NCBI GenBank assembly: GCA_965223255.1
Contig: CBDCWA010000003.1
Span: 868,001 to 932,000, forward strand
Reading direction: 5' to 3'
From: CBDCWA01 sp965223255
GTDB taxonomy: Bacteria > Pseudomonadota > Alphaproteobacteria > Rhizobiales > Hyphomicrobiaceae
Length of the DNA stretch: 64,000 nt
The translations under genes were made by a program, and so were the position numbers. Of this stretch, positions 35,245 to 43,440 are shown piece by piece. The notes beneath the pieces were generated by a model. That model saw only the letters and a list, made by a program, of their open reading frames with translations, made no database searches and was not told where the DNA came from. Within the stretch, counting starts at the first letter, position 1. Every line of letters starts with the position of its first letter.

Positions 35245-35733
35245 ATGCTTGGGACCAAACGGGTCACCTCGACGTTAAGTGATGCAAACAACGACACCGG
35301 TCGGACGGCATATTGTGGCCCTTACGTCGTCTCCGCCATCACCGGCTGGTCCATCAGCAAAATCGAGGAAGCTTTTAACCGTATAGGCGGACGCCTTGAC
35401 GATCCAGATCGTCAAGTCAAAGGCACCGATGCCGATGAAGTGAAAGCGGTGCTTAGTGAATTCGGTTATTCGATGGAATTGAAAAACTCCTATATGCACC
35501 TTGCTCGCAAAGAACGGCCCTCGGTTTGGTCATGGATGCAAATTCCGCGTAACGCTTGGTCGCATTACATTCTCGCCATCTCGAAAGGCAAGGAAGGACA
35601 CTGGATTCTCATCAAGGGTGTGAAAATGTGCGACACTTACACGGACGGTAAATGGCAGTTTGTCTGTGACGGTCCACACCGCGGCGCCAAAATCATGGAA
35701 ATCTTTGAAATCCGCCGCGACATCGACCAATAG
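35245..35733 (+). CDS. Uncharacterised small protein with a cysteine-peptidase-like residue pattern
   Basis: From the ATG at 35245 (GGAAGAGA seven bases upstream) the product is 162 residues with no signal peptide. TAYCGPYVVSAITGWS places a cysteine (C24) at the start of a helix, as in papain-like and C39-like folds. Downstream, SHYILAIS (H107), GHWILIKG (H119) and CDTYTDGKW (D130) could supply a histidine and an acidic partner. This is a pattern argument only; peptidase, transglutaminase-like or non-enzymatic roles are all possible. A perfect CtrA-type box lies upstream. The longer open frame back to 35167 would begin within 6 bases of that site and is unlikely. Confidence 0.75.
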   Translation: MLGTKRVTSTLSDANNDTGRTAYCGPYVVSAITGWSISKIEEAFNRIGGRLDDPDRQVKGTDADEVKAVLSEFGYSMELKNSYMHLARKERPSVWSWMQIPRNAWSHYILAISKGKEGHWILIKGVKMCDTYTDGKWQFVCDGPHRGAKIMEIFEIRRDIDQ

Positions 35734-35758
35734 TGGCCTCGCCTGAACCGTTCGCAGC

Positions 35759-36328
35759 TCAATCCTTCGCCCGCTCCACATATGAGCCATCTGCGGTCAT
35801 CACCACGACCCGCGTGCCGGCCTCAATATGCGGCGGCACCATTATACGAACACCATTCGACAAGACAGCCGGCTTATAAGATGATGAAGCTGTTTGTCCT
35901 TTCACCACCGGATCCGCCTCGACAATTTCGAAGCTAACCCGTTGCGGCAGCTCTATGGCGATTGGATTGCCCTCATGTAACGAAATACTACACGCCATAT
36001 TTTCCTGCAGATAGACGGCCATGTCCCCGACGACATCCTTCGGCACAGCCACCTGCTCGAAGGTCTCGGGATGCATAAAATTATAGCCCTGATCATCTTC
36101 GTAGAGGTAGTTGTATGAAACTTCTTCTACGAACGCCCTCTCGACCTGATCGGTCGTCTTATAGCGCTCGACCACCTTGACACCATCCGCGATGCGTCGC
36201 AATTCCAGATGCGTCACCGGATTGCCCTTACCGGGATGAATATTTTCCGCGCTAATGACAACCGCAAGTTTGCCATCAAGATCAAGGACGTTGCCTTTGC
36301 GAATTGAGCTTGCAATAACCTTTACCAA
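35759..36328 (-). CDS. efp: Elongation factor P
   Basis: EF-P relieves ribosome stalling at proline stretches. The 189-residue protein has the KOW-like N-domain (VIASSIRKGNVLDLDGKLAVV) and two OB folds, ending in VPPHIEAGTRVVVMTADGSYVERA. The tip lysine is K34 in HPGKGNP, the residue beta-lysylated by EpmA in bacteria of the EpmAB type. epmA and epmB lie immediately next to it on the opposite strand, so modification at K34 is expected. Confidence 0.97.
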   Translation of the reverse strand: MVKVIASSIRKGNVLDLDGKLAVVISAENIHPGKGNPVTHLELRRIADGVKVVERYKTTDQVERAFVEEVSYNYLYEDDQGYNFMHPETFEQVAVPKDVVGDMAVYLQENMACSISLHEGNPIAIELPQRVSFEIVEADPVVKGQTASSSYKPAVLSNGVRIMVPPHIEAGTRVVVMTADGSYVERAKD

Positions 36329-36544
36329 GGCCGTTCTCCATTTGGTCCACTGACAAAGGCGACTTGGATCTATCGCCCGCCGCGCTGTAGATCATCATGC
36401 TTTATTTTGGAATCGCAATTCTCTTGATCCCGAATGAATGCAGGTTGCCCGAGCGCCTAGTGGCGGTTCATACCGCGTTCGCTCGCTAACGCCAAGTCAT
36501 GCCGAAGCCACATAGCCAACATCGACGCCGCCCATGAGACACTT

Positions 36545-37582
36545 ATGACCGACAAATCATCAGCCTGGTGGCATGCTGGCCGACATGAAGACCGAAAAGT
36601 TCGCCTGCATCAGCGCGCAAAAATCCTCCAAAGTCTTAGAAATTGGTTTCTCGACCAGGATTTCATCGAAATAGAACCTGGCGCCTTGCAGGCATCACCC
36701 GGCAATGAAACACATCTGCACGCATTCGAGACGTGTTTCATCGATCCGGCCCTCAATGAGCGAACCTACTATCTCCATACCTCACCGGAATTTGCTTGCA
36801 AAAAGCTCCTCGCAGCTGGCGAAACCAAGATTTTCACCTTTTCAAAAGTATATCGAAACCGCGAGTTGGGCCCCCTTCATGCGCCCGAATTCACCATGCT
36901 GGAGTGGTATCGCGCCAACGCGGCCTATGAACAAGTCATGGCCGACTGCTTGGCTCTGATCCGCAGAGCGGCAAACGTTGCAGATACCGAAATATTCGAG
37001 TGGCGCGACAAGGCTTGCGCGCCCCCGTCGCTGGAAAAAACCACGACCGTGGCAGATGCGTTTGCCGCCCGTGGCTTCGACCTGTTGGCAACCATTACGG
37101 CTGATGGGCCAGATGACCGTGCCCTCATCGCTCAGGCAAAACGCCTCGATCCGACCCTCAAACGCTTCGAGACGTGGAGTGCACTTTTCTCTGCAATTCT
37201 CGCGAGCCTCGAACCGGATCTTGGCAATGACGCCTTGGAACTGCTGATCGATTACCCAGCAAGCGAGTCAGCTCTGGCCGCCCCATGCCCGGGCAACCCG
37301 GGCCTCGCTCAACGCTTCGAAGTCTACGCTGCCGGTATCGAACTGGCCAATGGTTTCGGCGAACTCACCGATCCAGGCGAACAACGAGCCCGGCTAGAGG
37401 CCCAAATGGAGGCACGCGAAAAAATCTACGGCGCACGTTATCCCATCGACGAAGACTTTATCGCCGCTCTTGAAACCATGCCATCTGCCGCCGGCTGCGC
37501 ACTCGGCTTCGACCGGTTGGTCATGCTGGCTTGCGGGGCGACGTCCCTTGACGATGTAATGTGGACGCCTATTCCTGACTGA
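36545..37582 (+). CDS. epmA: EF-P lysine ligase EpmA (GenX/PoxA)
   Basis: EpmA is a truncated lysyl-tRNA-synthetase homologue that attaches (R)-beta-lysine to K34 of EF-P. The 345-residue protein lacks the anticodon-binding domain and has the class II motifs: RAKILQSLRNWFLDQDFIEIEPG, FTFSKVYRNRELGPLHAPEFTML (motif 2, split), and the motif 3 region GCALGFDRLVMLA. It is divergent from efp across 216 bases and precedes epmB by 36 bases. Its length is close to that of the enterobacterial enzyme. Confidence 0.95.
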   Translation: MTDKSSAWWHAGRHEDRKVRLHQRAKILQSLRNWFLDQDFIEIEPGALQASPGNETHLHAFETCFIDPALNERTYYLHTSPEFACKKLLAAGETKIFTFSKVYRNRELGPLHAPEFTMLEWYRANAAYEQVMADCLALIRRAANVADTEIFEWRDKACAPPSLEKTTTVADAFAARGFDLLATITADGPDDRALIAQAKRLDPTLKRFETWSALFSAILASLEPDLGNDALELLIDYPASESALAAPCPGNPGLAQRFEVYAAGIELANGFGELTDPGEQRARLEAQMEAREKIYGARYPIDEDFIAALETMPSAAGCALGFDRLVMLACGATSLDDVMWTPIPD

Positions 37583-37618
37583 TCCACCCGAGCCCGACAA
37601 AACACAAGCAACATCACC

Positions 37619-38665
37619 ATGGCCCATCAAGATCCAACTCTGCCATTACCACCAATCTCTCAAGACGACCGCTTGCGCCAGGTCGCAGACCGCTACGCCG
37701 TCGCCATTACACCGATCATGCAAGCCCTGATCGACCCGCAAGACAATAGCGATCCCATCGCCCGACAGTTTAAGCCAAGCCCACGCGAACTCATCACCAC
37801 ACCGGATGAGTTGACCGATCCAATCGGCGACATCCCGCACGAGGTTACCCCGGGCCTGATCCATAGATACCCCGACCGTGTCCTTCTCAAAGCCGCATCG
37901 GTCTGTGCCGTCTACTGCCGCTATTGCTTCCGGCGCGAAACCGTCGGCATGGGCGAAGCATCAGCAATAAGCCGCAAGGACCTCGCACGAGCATGCACTT
38001 ATATCAGCGATCACAAAGAGATTTGGGAGGTCATTGTCTCAGGCGGTGACCCGCTGATTTTATCGCCGCGCCGCATCGAAGTGATTACGACTGCCCTTGC
38101 CAGCCTTCAACATGTACGAGTCATACGCTGGCACACCCGCATCCCCGTCGTGGCGCCTGAGCACGTGACACCTGAACTTGTTGGCGCCCTCAAATCCGCC
38201 GACAAAGCCGTTTTTGTCGCCTTGCACGCCAATCACGCGCGGGAATTCACGCCCCAGGCGCGAGCCGCCTGCGCTCAAATCGTCGATGCAGGAATTCCCA
38301 TGGTCAGCCAGAGCGTGCTCTTACGTGGCGTCAATGATGATCCCGCCAGCCTCGAAAGCCTGCTCCGAACCTTTGTGGAAAATCGCATAAAGCCTTATTA
38401 TTTACACCACGCGGATCGCGCTCCAGGTACCAGCCATTTCCGCACCACCGTCGGACAAGGCCAGGACCTTATGCGCAGGCTCCGGGGGCGGGTCTCGGGC
38501 CTCTGCCAACCCACTTACGTTCTGGATCTACCGGGCGGCTACGGCAAGGTCCCGATCGGCCCCACTTACATTGAGCCGCAATCATCATCCGAAACAGAAA
38601 GCGCCCTCAATATCAGCGATCCCAGCGGCACACCCCGCGCCTACACTGACAGCACCGATACATAA
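37619..38665 (+). CDS. epmB: EF-P beta-lysylation protein EpmB (lysine 2,3-aminomutase family)
   Basis: EpmB is a radical-SAM, PLP-dependent enzyme that makes (R)-beta-lysine for EpmA. The 348-residue protein has the cluster motif C96-x3-C100-x2-C103 in VCAVYCRYCFRRE, SGGDPLIL, and the PLP-lysine region LPGGYGKVPIGPTY. It lacks the long terminal extensions of catabolic lysine 2,3-aminomutases. With efp and epmA it completes the pathway in one locus. A Ser/Thr-rich tail of about 30 residues is extra. Confidence 0.94.
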   Translation: MAHQDPTLPLPPISQDDRLRQVADRYAVAITPIMQALIDPQDNSDPIARQFKPSPRELITTPDELTDPIGDIPHEVTPGLIHRYPDRVLLKAASVCAVYCRYCFRRETVGMGEASAISRKDLARACTYISDHKEIWEVIVSGGDPLILSPRRIEVITTALASLQHVRVIRWHTRIPVVAPEHVTPELVGALKSADKAVFVALHANHAREFTPQARAACAQIVDAGIPMVSQSVLLRGVNDDPASLESLLRTFVENRIKPYYLHHADRAPGTSHFRTTVGQGQDLMRRLRGRVSGLCQPTYVLDLPGGYGKVPIGPTYIEPQSSSETESALNISDPSGTPRAYTDSTDT

Positions 38666-38706
38666 TCCATCTCGCAAGCCAGCGTTTGCTTCAATGACAA
38701 ACGTCC

Positions 38707-39402
38707 TTATCCCCTCTGCCCTTCAAGGTGCCCAATCACCTCACCAACGCCCATAACATCACAATACTTGTGATGCATGTCGAACAGATTGACTTTGTGG
38801 CTAAGCTCGTTGCGATCGAAACAGCATTCCTCAACCAACACCACATGAAAGCCATTTGAATAGGCGTCGACCGCACTTGCCCGCACACAGCCGGACGTGC
38901 TTTCGCCGACGACAAGCAAGGACTGGACGCCAAGCTGCGTTAGGTGCGCCATCAATGGCGTACCATAAAACGCACTAGCCCTTTGCTTATTGATGACCAA
39001 ATCGCCATCCTGCGGCTTGAAGTCTGCGCGAATATCGTAAAGGGCCGGATCAACTGGCGCTTTCTTACGCTTGGTTGCCATGACGCTGCGGGGCTGACTG
39101 AATTCACGCGTTTCCGTTGTTGAATAGATGATCGGAATTTTTGCTGCCCGCGCCGCAGCGAACAAATCCCGCGTTGGCGGTATTGCATTGTGGGCATGGA
39201 TACCGCAGGACGACGGATAGGTTTTTGCGACATCAGGAACCGGCAGTGCGCCGCCCTGATAGGCAAGCTCATAAAGATCTATGGCCAACAATGCCGGGCG
39301 TTCACCAACGAACGTCTCACGCGCGTAATGCTTATAAACCTCCAACATATCGGCCGGCACAACATCCTGCCAACAATGATCTTCAAACTTATCTACTGTC
39401 AC
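38707..39402 (-). CDS. Isochorismatase-family cysteine hydrolase
   Basis: The 231-residue protein has the family fold and probable Asp-Lys-Cys triad: the aspartate of LLAIDLYEL (about 42), the lysine of LVINKQRASAFYGT, and the cysteine of VVGESTSGCVRASAVDA. Such enzymes hydrolyse C-N bonds in carbamoylated amines or nicotinamide, or isochorismate. The substrate here is unknown. The unusually long N-terminus before the first strand resembles N-carbamoylsarcosine amidase-like members. It follows glpX after about 30 bases and converges on epmB. Confidence 0.88.
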   Translation of the reverse strand: MTVDKFEDHCWQDVVPADMLEVYKHYARETFVGERPALLAIDLYELAYQGGALPVPDVAKTYPSSCGIHAHNAIPPTRDLFAAARAAKIPIIYSTTETREFSQPRSVMATKRKKAPVDPALYDIRADFKPQDGDLVINKQRASAFYGTPLMAHLTQLGVQSLLVVGESTSGCVRASAVDAYSNGFHVVLVEECCFDRNELSHKVNLFDMHHKYCDVMGVGEVIGHLEGQRG

Positions 39403-39429
39403 AATTCAACTCCCATTTCACACCTTGCC

Positions 39430-40419
39430 CTAAAGACCAGCAAGCTTGGTCCCGATATTCCGAAATGATGTTTTGATCCGTCTTACGGTTCCCGAAAACG
39501 ATCGCATAACCACCGTCTCAGTTTCGGCAAAATCACCATTGAAATGCACACCACTCATCAACGAGCCATCGGTCACGCCGCTCGCTGAAAATACCACGTC
39601 ATCGGAGACCATGTCGGCCATTCCATATTTTCGGTCGACGTCGGCCCCCATCGAAATGGCGCGCGCGCGTTCTTCCTCTTTCGTTGGCGCAAGTCTGCCT
39701 TGCATTTGCCCGCCGATACATCGCAGCGCCGCCGCCGCCAGCACACCCTCAGGTGCCCCGCCGATGCCGAGGTAGATATCGATGCCGGTCTGGCGTGGAT
39801 CAGTAGTCCAAATGACGCCCGCAATGTCGCCGTCCGGGATGAGCTGCACTGCGCCTCCCGCTTCACGCACGCCCGCAATCAATTCACTATGTCGCGGGCG
39901 ATCCAAGATGCATGCGGTGATCTCAGAGACATCACAGCCCTTGGCTTTGGCCAAAGCCTTGATGTTTTCACCTGGTGTAGCGTCCAGATCGACGATGCCG
40001 TCCGGATACCCCGGCCCGATAGCAATCTTATCCATGTAGATGTCAGGGGCATGCAGGAGACCGCCGCGCTCGGAAATCGCCAGCACGGCCAACGCATTTG
40101 GCATCGACTTGGCACAGATCGTTGTGCCTTCCAACGGATCGACAGCAATATCCACTTCTGGTCCGTCGCCCGTCCCGACCTCCTCACCGATATAGAGCAT
40201 CGGCGCTTCATCCATTTCCCCTTCACCGATCACCACCGTGCCACGAATATTAACGCGGCCGAGCTCGCGGCGCATGGCATCGACAGCAGCTTTATCGGCA
40301 GCCTTTTCATTGCCCCGCCCCCGCAGCTTCGCGGACGCGATTGCAGCCGCCTCGGTCACCCGCGCCACCTCAAGCACCAAAATCCGATCCAGAATCGCTT
40401 TCGATTTTCCATCGGCCAT
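39430..40419 (-). CDS. glpX: Class II fructose-1,6-bisphosphatase GlpX
   Basis: GlpX dephosphorylates fructose 1,6-bisphosphate in gluconeogenesis. The 329-residue protein has VVIGEGEMDEAPMLYIGEEVG (in two parts), the metal-binding DPLEGTTICAK, GGAPEGVLAAAALRC, and VVFSASGVTDGSLM, all typical. It follows hom after 24 bases. In many alphaproteobacteria recJ comes next; here an isochorismatase-family gene takes that place. Confidence 0.96.
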   Translation of the reverse strand: MADGKSKAILDRILVLEVARVTEAAAIASAKLRGRGNEKAADKAAVDAMRRELGRVNIRGTVVIGEGEMDEAPMLYIGEEVGTGDGPEVDIAVDPLEGTTICAKSMPNALAVLAISERGGLLHAPDIYMDKIAIGPGYPDGIVDLDATPGENIKALAKAKGCDVSEITACILDRPRHSELIAGVREAGGAVQLIPDGDIAGVIWTTDPRQTGIDIYLGIGGAPEGVLAAAALRCIGGQMQGRLAPTKEEERARAISMGADVDRKYGMADMVSDDVVFSASGVTDGSLMSGVHFNGDFAETETVVMRSFSGTVRRIKTSFRNIGTKLAGL

Positions 40420-40443
40420 CGGGTGTCTCCTAACTCACGTGTG

Positions 40444-41778
40444 TTACAGATCTTCAATCCGGATAAACTGCGGTGGCGCCGACACAGTGCCGTCCGCCTC
40501 AATGGCTGCCAACGCAGACCGTATCGACGCTTCAACGGTTTCATGCGTGATCAATATGACCGGTGCTTCCTCACCGGGACGCCGCTCAGCACGTATCCCC
40601 GGCAAAGTCTTACGGGGGCGCCGTTGGACGATGCTTTCCAAAGACACCTGCTCATCGGCCATCCTTCGCGCGATGGCCGCCATCATGCCCGGTTTATCAA
40701 AGACCGAGAGTCGAACATAGTAAGCCCCTTGATGCTCGCCCAATTTGGCCCGCGCATGCGTTTTCAATTCTGTTGCTGGAATACCGAACGGCATCAGACT
40801 GATCCCGCGTGCAAAATCGCATATATCGCCAGCCACAGCCGATGCCGTGGGCTCACCGCCTGCGCCCGGCCCCACCAGCAGAAGATCGCCAACCACATCG
40901 CCATTGATCGCGACGGCGTTGGTCACCCCTGACACTTCACCGATCGCCGAACGCTTCGACACCATAGCCGGATGAACCCGGCTCTCGATCCCTGAAGACG
41001 TCCTAAGCGCCACCCCCAGAAGCTTTACCCGATATCCAAGATCATCGGCTGCCTCCAGATCTTCGAGCGCAATATTTTCAATGCCTTCGATGTCGATTTT
41101 GTCGAGCGCCGGCTGACTCCCAAAAGCCAGGCTCGTGAGTATCGCTAGTTTATGCGCCGTATCAAAGCCACCGATATCGAAGCTCGGATCAGCCTCTGCA
41201 TAGCCCAGCGCCTGCGCTTCACTCAGAACCTCGCTGAAAGACCGCCCTTCGTCGAGCATCTTGGTCAGGATAAAGTTGCATGTCCCATTAAGAATACCAT
41301 AGATGCGACGGATACCATTGCCGGTAAGCGATTCCCGAAGTGATTTGATCACTGGAATTCCGCCTGCCACCGCAGCTTCATAGGCGAGCCCGGCACCGCT
41401 GGTCTCCGCCAGTTTTGCAAGTTCAAGCCCGTGACGGGCGAGCAACGCCTTGTTTGCGGTAACGACCTTTTTGCCGGCTCTGAGCGCTGCCTCAACCGAT
41501 GCCTTGGCAGCACCGTCTTCACCCCCGATCAATTCTACAAAAACGTCGAGGTCGGGCCTCGTTGCCAACGCCTCAGCGCTGTCGAACCATTCACAATCAC
41601 TGATATCGACGTCGCGTGCCTTATCGCGCGATCGCGCGCTGACCGCCACCACATCAATCTCGCGTCCAACAGCCAATGCCAGACGCTCTCGCTTTGCCCG
41701 CAGCACGCGCACGAGGCCTGTCCCAACCGTTCCAAGCCCGGCGATACCTACCTTAAGGGAAGACTGCATACCGCTCAC
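40444..41778 (-). CDS. hom: Homoserine dehydrogenase
   Basis: Hom reduces aspartate semialdehyde to homoserine for threonine and methionine. The protein has the NAD-binding GIAGLGTVGTGLVRVL near its N-terminus, TANKALLARHG, the signature region GILNGTCNFIL and AEADPSFDIGGFD, and a C-terminal ACT domain (about 360-435) that would mediate feedback control. The GTG at 41778 overlaps the aminotransferase stop (GTGA); an ATG three codons on is an alternative start. The 46.7-kb MetY-type enzyme could use its product after acetylation. Confidence 0.96.
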   Translation of the reverse strand: MSGMQSSLKVGIAGLGTVGTGLVRVLRAKRERLALAVGREIDVVAVSARSRDKARDVDISDCEWFDSAEALATRPDLDVFVELIGGEDGAAKASVEAALRAGKKVVTANKALLARHGLELAKLAETSGAGLAYEAAVAGGIPVIKSLRESLTGNGIRRIYGILNGTCNFILTKMLDEGRSFSEVLSEAQALGYAEADPSFDIGGFDTAHKLAILTSLAFGSQPALDKIDIEGIENIALEDLEAADDLGYRVKLLGVALRTSSGIESRVHPAMVSKRSAIGEVSGVTNAVAINGDVVGDLLLVGPGAGGEPTASAVAGDICDFARGISLMPFGIPATELKTHARAKLGEHQGAYYVRLSVFDKPGMMAAIARRMADEQVSLESIVQRRPRKTLPGIRAERRPGEEAPVILITHETVEASIRSALAAIEADGTVSAPPQFIRIEDL

Positions 41779-43043
41779 TTTACCGTCTCAGATGCAGTCT
41801 GATCGTTGACCGGCACCAGATTGTCTAACCGTTCATCACCAGCGCTCAAAAAGCGCTTGATATTGCGTGCAGCCTGCCTGATTCGATGTTCGTTCTCGAC
41901 CAATGCAATGCGCACGAAGCCTTCACCATATTCCCCGAAACCCAGTCCGGGTGACACGGCAAGGTCCGCCTTCTCGATCAACATTTTCGAAAATTCGACC
42001 GAGCCGAGCCCCTTGAAGCGTTCTGGCACAGGAGCCCAGGCAAACATCGTCGCAGCCGGTTTTGGGATCGGCCAGCCGGCCCGCGAAAAACTTTCAATAA
42101 GGGTATCGCGCCGGCTCTTATAGCGCTGACGAATTTCTTCGACGCAATCTTGCGGTCCGTTAAGCGCAGCCGCCGCTGCGACCTGTATCGGTGTAAATGC
42201 GCCATAGTCGAGATAGGATTTCACTTTCGCCAGCGCCGCAATCAAGCGCTCATTGCCGACGGCAAATCCCATGCGCCAGCCAGGCATGTTGTAGGTTTTG
42301 CTGAGCGACGTGAACTCCACCGCTATCTCCATCGCACCCGGCACCTGCAACACCGACGGCGGCGGATTGTTCTCGAAATAGATCTCCGAATAGGCGACAT
42401 CCGATAGGATGATCAGCTCCAGATTCTTGGCCAGTTGCACCGCTTCCCGATAAAAGTCGAGATCCGCCACCATCGCGGTTGGGTTAGACGGATAGCTCAA
42501 GACCACAGCAATCGGCCGCGGCACCGAGTGGCGGACGGCGCGATCGACGGCACGCAAGAAATCTTCACCGTTGCCCGCTTCGATATGCCGGATCGAAGCG
42601 CCGGAAATGATGAACCCGAAGGCATGGATGGGGTAGGTGGGATTGGGCACCAAGATAACGTCGCCCGGTGCCGTGATGGCCTGGGCCATATTGGCGAAGC
42701 CTTCCTTGGAACCAATGGTCGCCACCACCTGGGTTTCGGGATCGACCTTGACCCCGAACCGGCGGTCATAATAAGCCGCCTGTGCCCGCCTGAGCCCGAT
42801 GATACCCTTTGACGCCGAATAGCGATGGGTGCGCGGCTTTCGCACCGTCTCGACCAGCTTTTCGACGATATGCTTTGGGGTATCCATATCCGGATTACCC
42901 ATCCCAAGATCGATGATATCCGCACCGGCCGCACGCGCCGCGGCCTTCAACCGGTTAACTTCGGCGAAAACATAGGTCGGCAAACGCTTGGTTCTATGGA
43001 AATCATCGATCACGGCAGTCTCACCGGTGTTGAGCGTTGTCAA
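41775..43043 (-). CDS. PLP-dependent aminotransferase (AlaC/LL-DAP aminotransferase-like)
   Basis: The 422-residue class I/II aminotransferase has IIDLGMGNPDMDTP, HRYSASKGIIGLR, VVLSYPSNPTAMV, the Schiff-base lysine in SLSKTYNMPGWRMGF, and EGFVRIALVENEHRI. In this conserved position before hom and glpX the family is usually annotated as alanine or LL-diaminopimelate aminotransferase; the sequence alone does not settle the substrate. It overlaps hom by four bases, so the two are likely coupled. Confidence 0.92.
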   Translation of the reverse strand: MTTLNTGETAVIDDFHRTKRLPTYVFAEVNRLKAAARAAGADIIDLGMGNPDMDTPKHIVEKLVETVRKPRTHRYSASKGIIGLRRAQAAYYDRRFGVKVDPETQVVATIGSKEGFANMAQAITAPGDVILVPNPTYPIHAFGFIISGASIRHIEAGNGEDFLRAVDRAVRHSVPRPIAVVLSYPSNPTAMVADLDFYREAVQLAKNLELIILSDVAYSEIYFENNPPPSVLQVPGAMEIAVEFTSLSKTYNMPGWRMGFAVGNERLIAALAKVKSYLDYGAFTPIQVAAAAALNGPQDCVEEIRQRYKSRRDTLIESFSRAGWPIPKPAATMFAWAPVPERFKGLGSVEFSKMLIEKADLAVSPGLGFGEYGEGFVRIALVENEHRIRQAARNIKRFLSAGDERLDNLVPVNDQTASETVK

Positions 43044-43440
43044 AACTGTTATTCACTATTTCTTGGCGCCGGCAGCCCCCCAAAAGCCTTTGCGCAGACA
43101 CTCTCTTTACGCTCCCTCCGCCGCCTTCGCAACGCATTAGGATCAACTTCCCGGCCACCTAAGTCCCGCGCCCGCAAATCTATCCTGGCCGCTCCCTTTC
43201 AACGGCGCCGACCATATCGCGTTGCGGCCCCACCAAGCCCTTCCGCCAGGCCAAGTCTTGGACCCTGCCCGCCATGGCCACCACGCGAAAACGCTCCAAT
43301 TCCCCTCGCCGACGGATTATCACTTAACGCCGATGTTGCAGTGCAGTATAATAGTTCGGGAATCCAATTGAAAGCTGTTCAGCCCACGCCCAATTGCACC
43401 ACCAATCACTTCCATCTGGCGGATCGGAGCACCAACCCAA
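43044..43440. promoter_or_regulatory. Divergent aminotransferase/phaC intergenic region with a candidate phaC promoter
   Basis: No gene is supported in these 397 bases. A promoter-like pair reads toward phaC: TTAACG at 43324-43329, 17 bases, then a perfect TATAAT at 43347-43352, placing the transcript start near 43359, about 80 bases before the phaC ATG. The remainder is C-rich and featureless on the plus strand. Confidence 0.5.
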
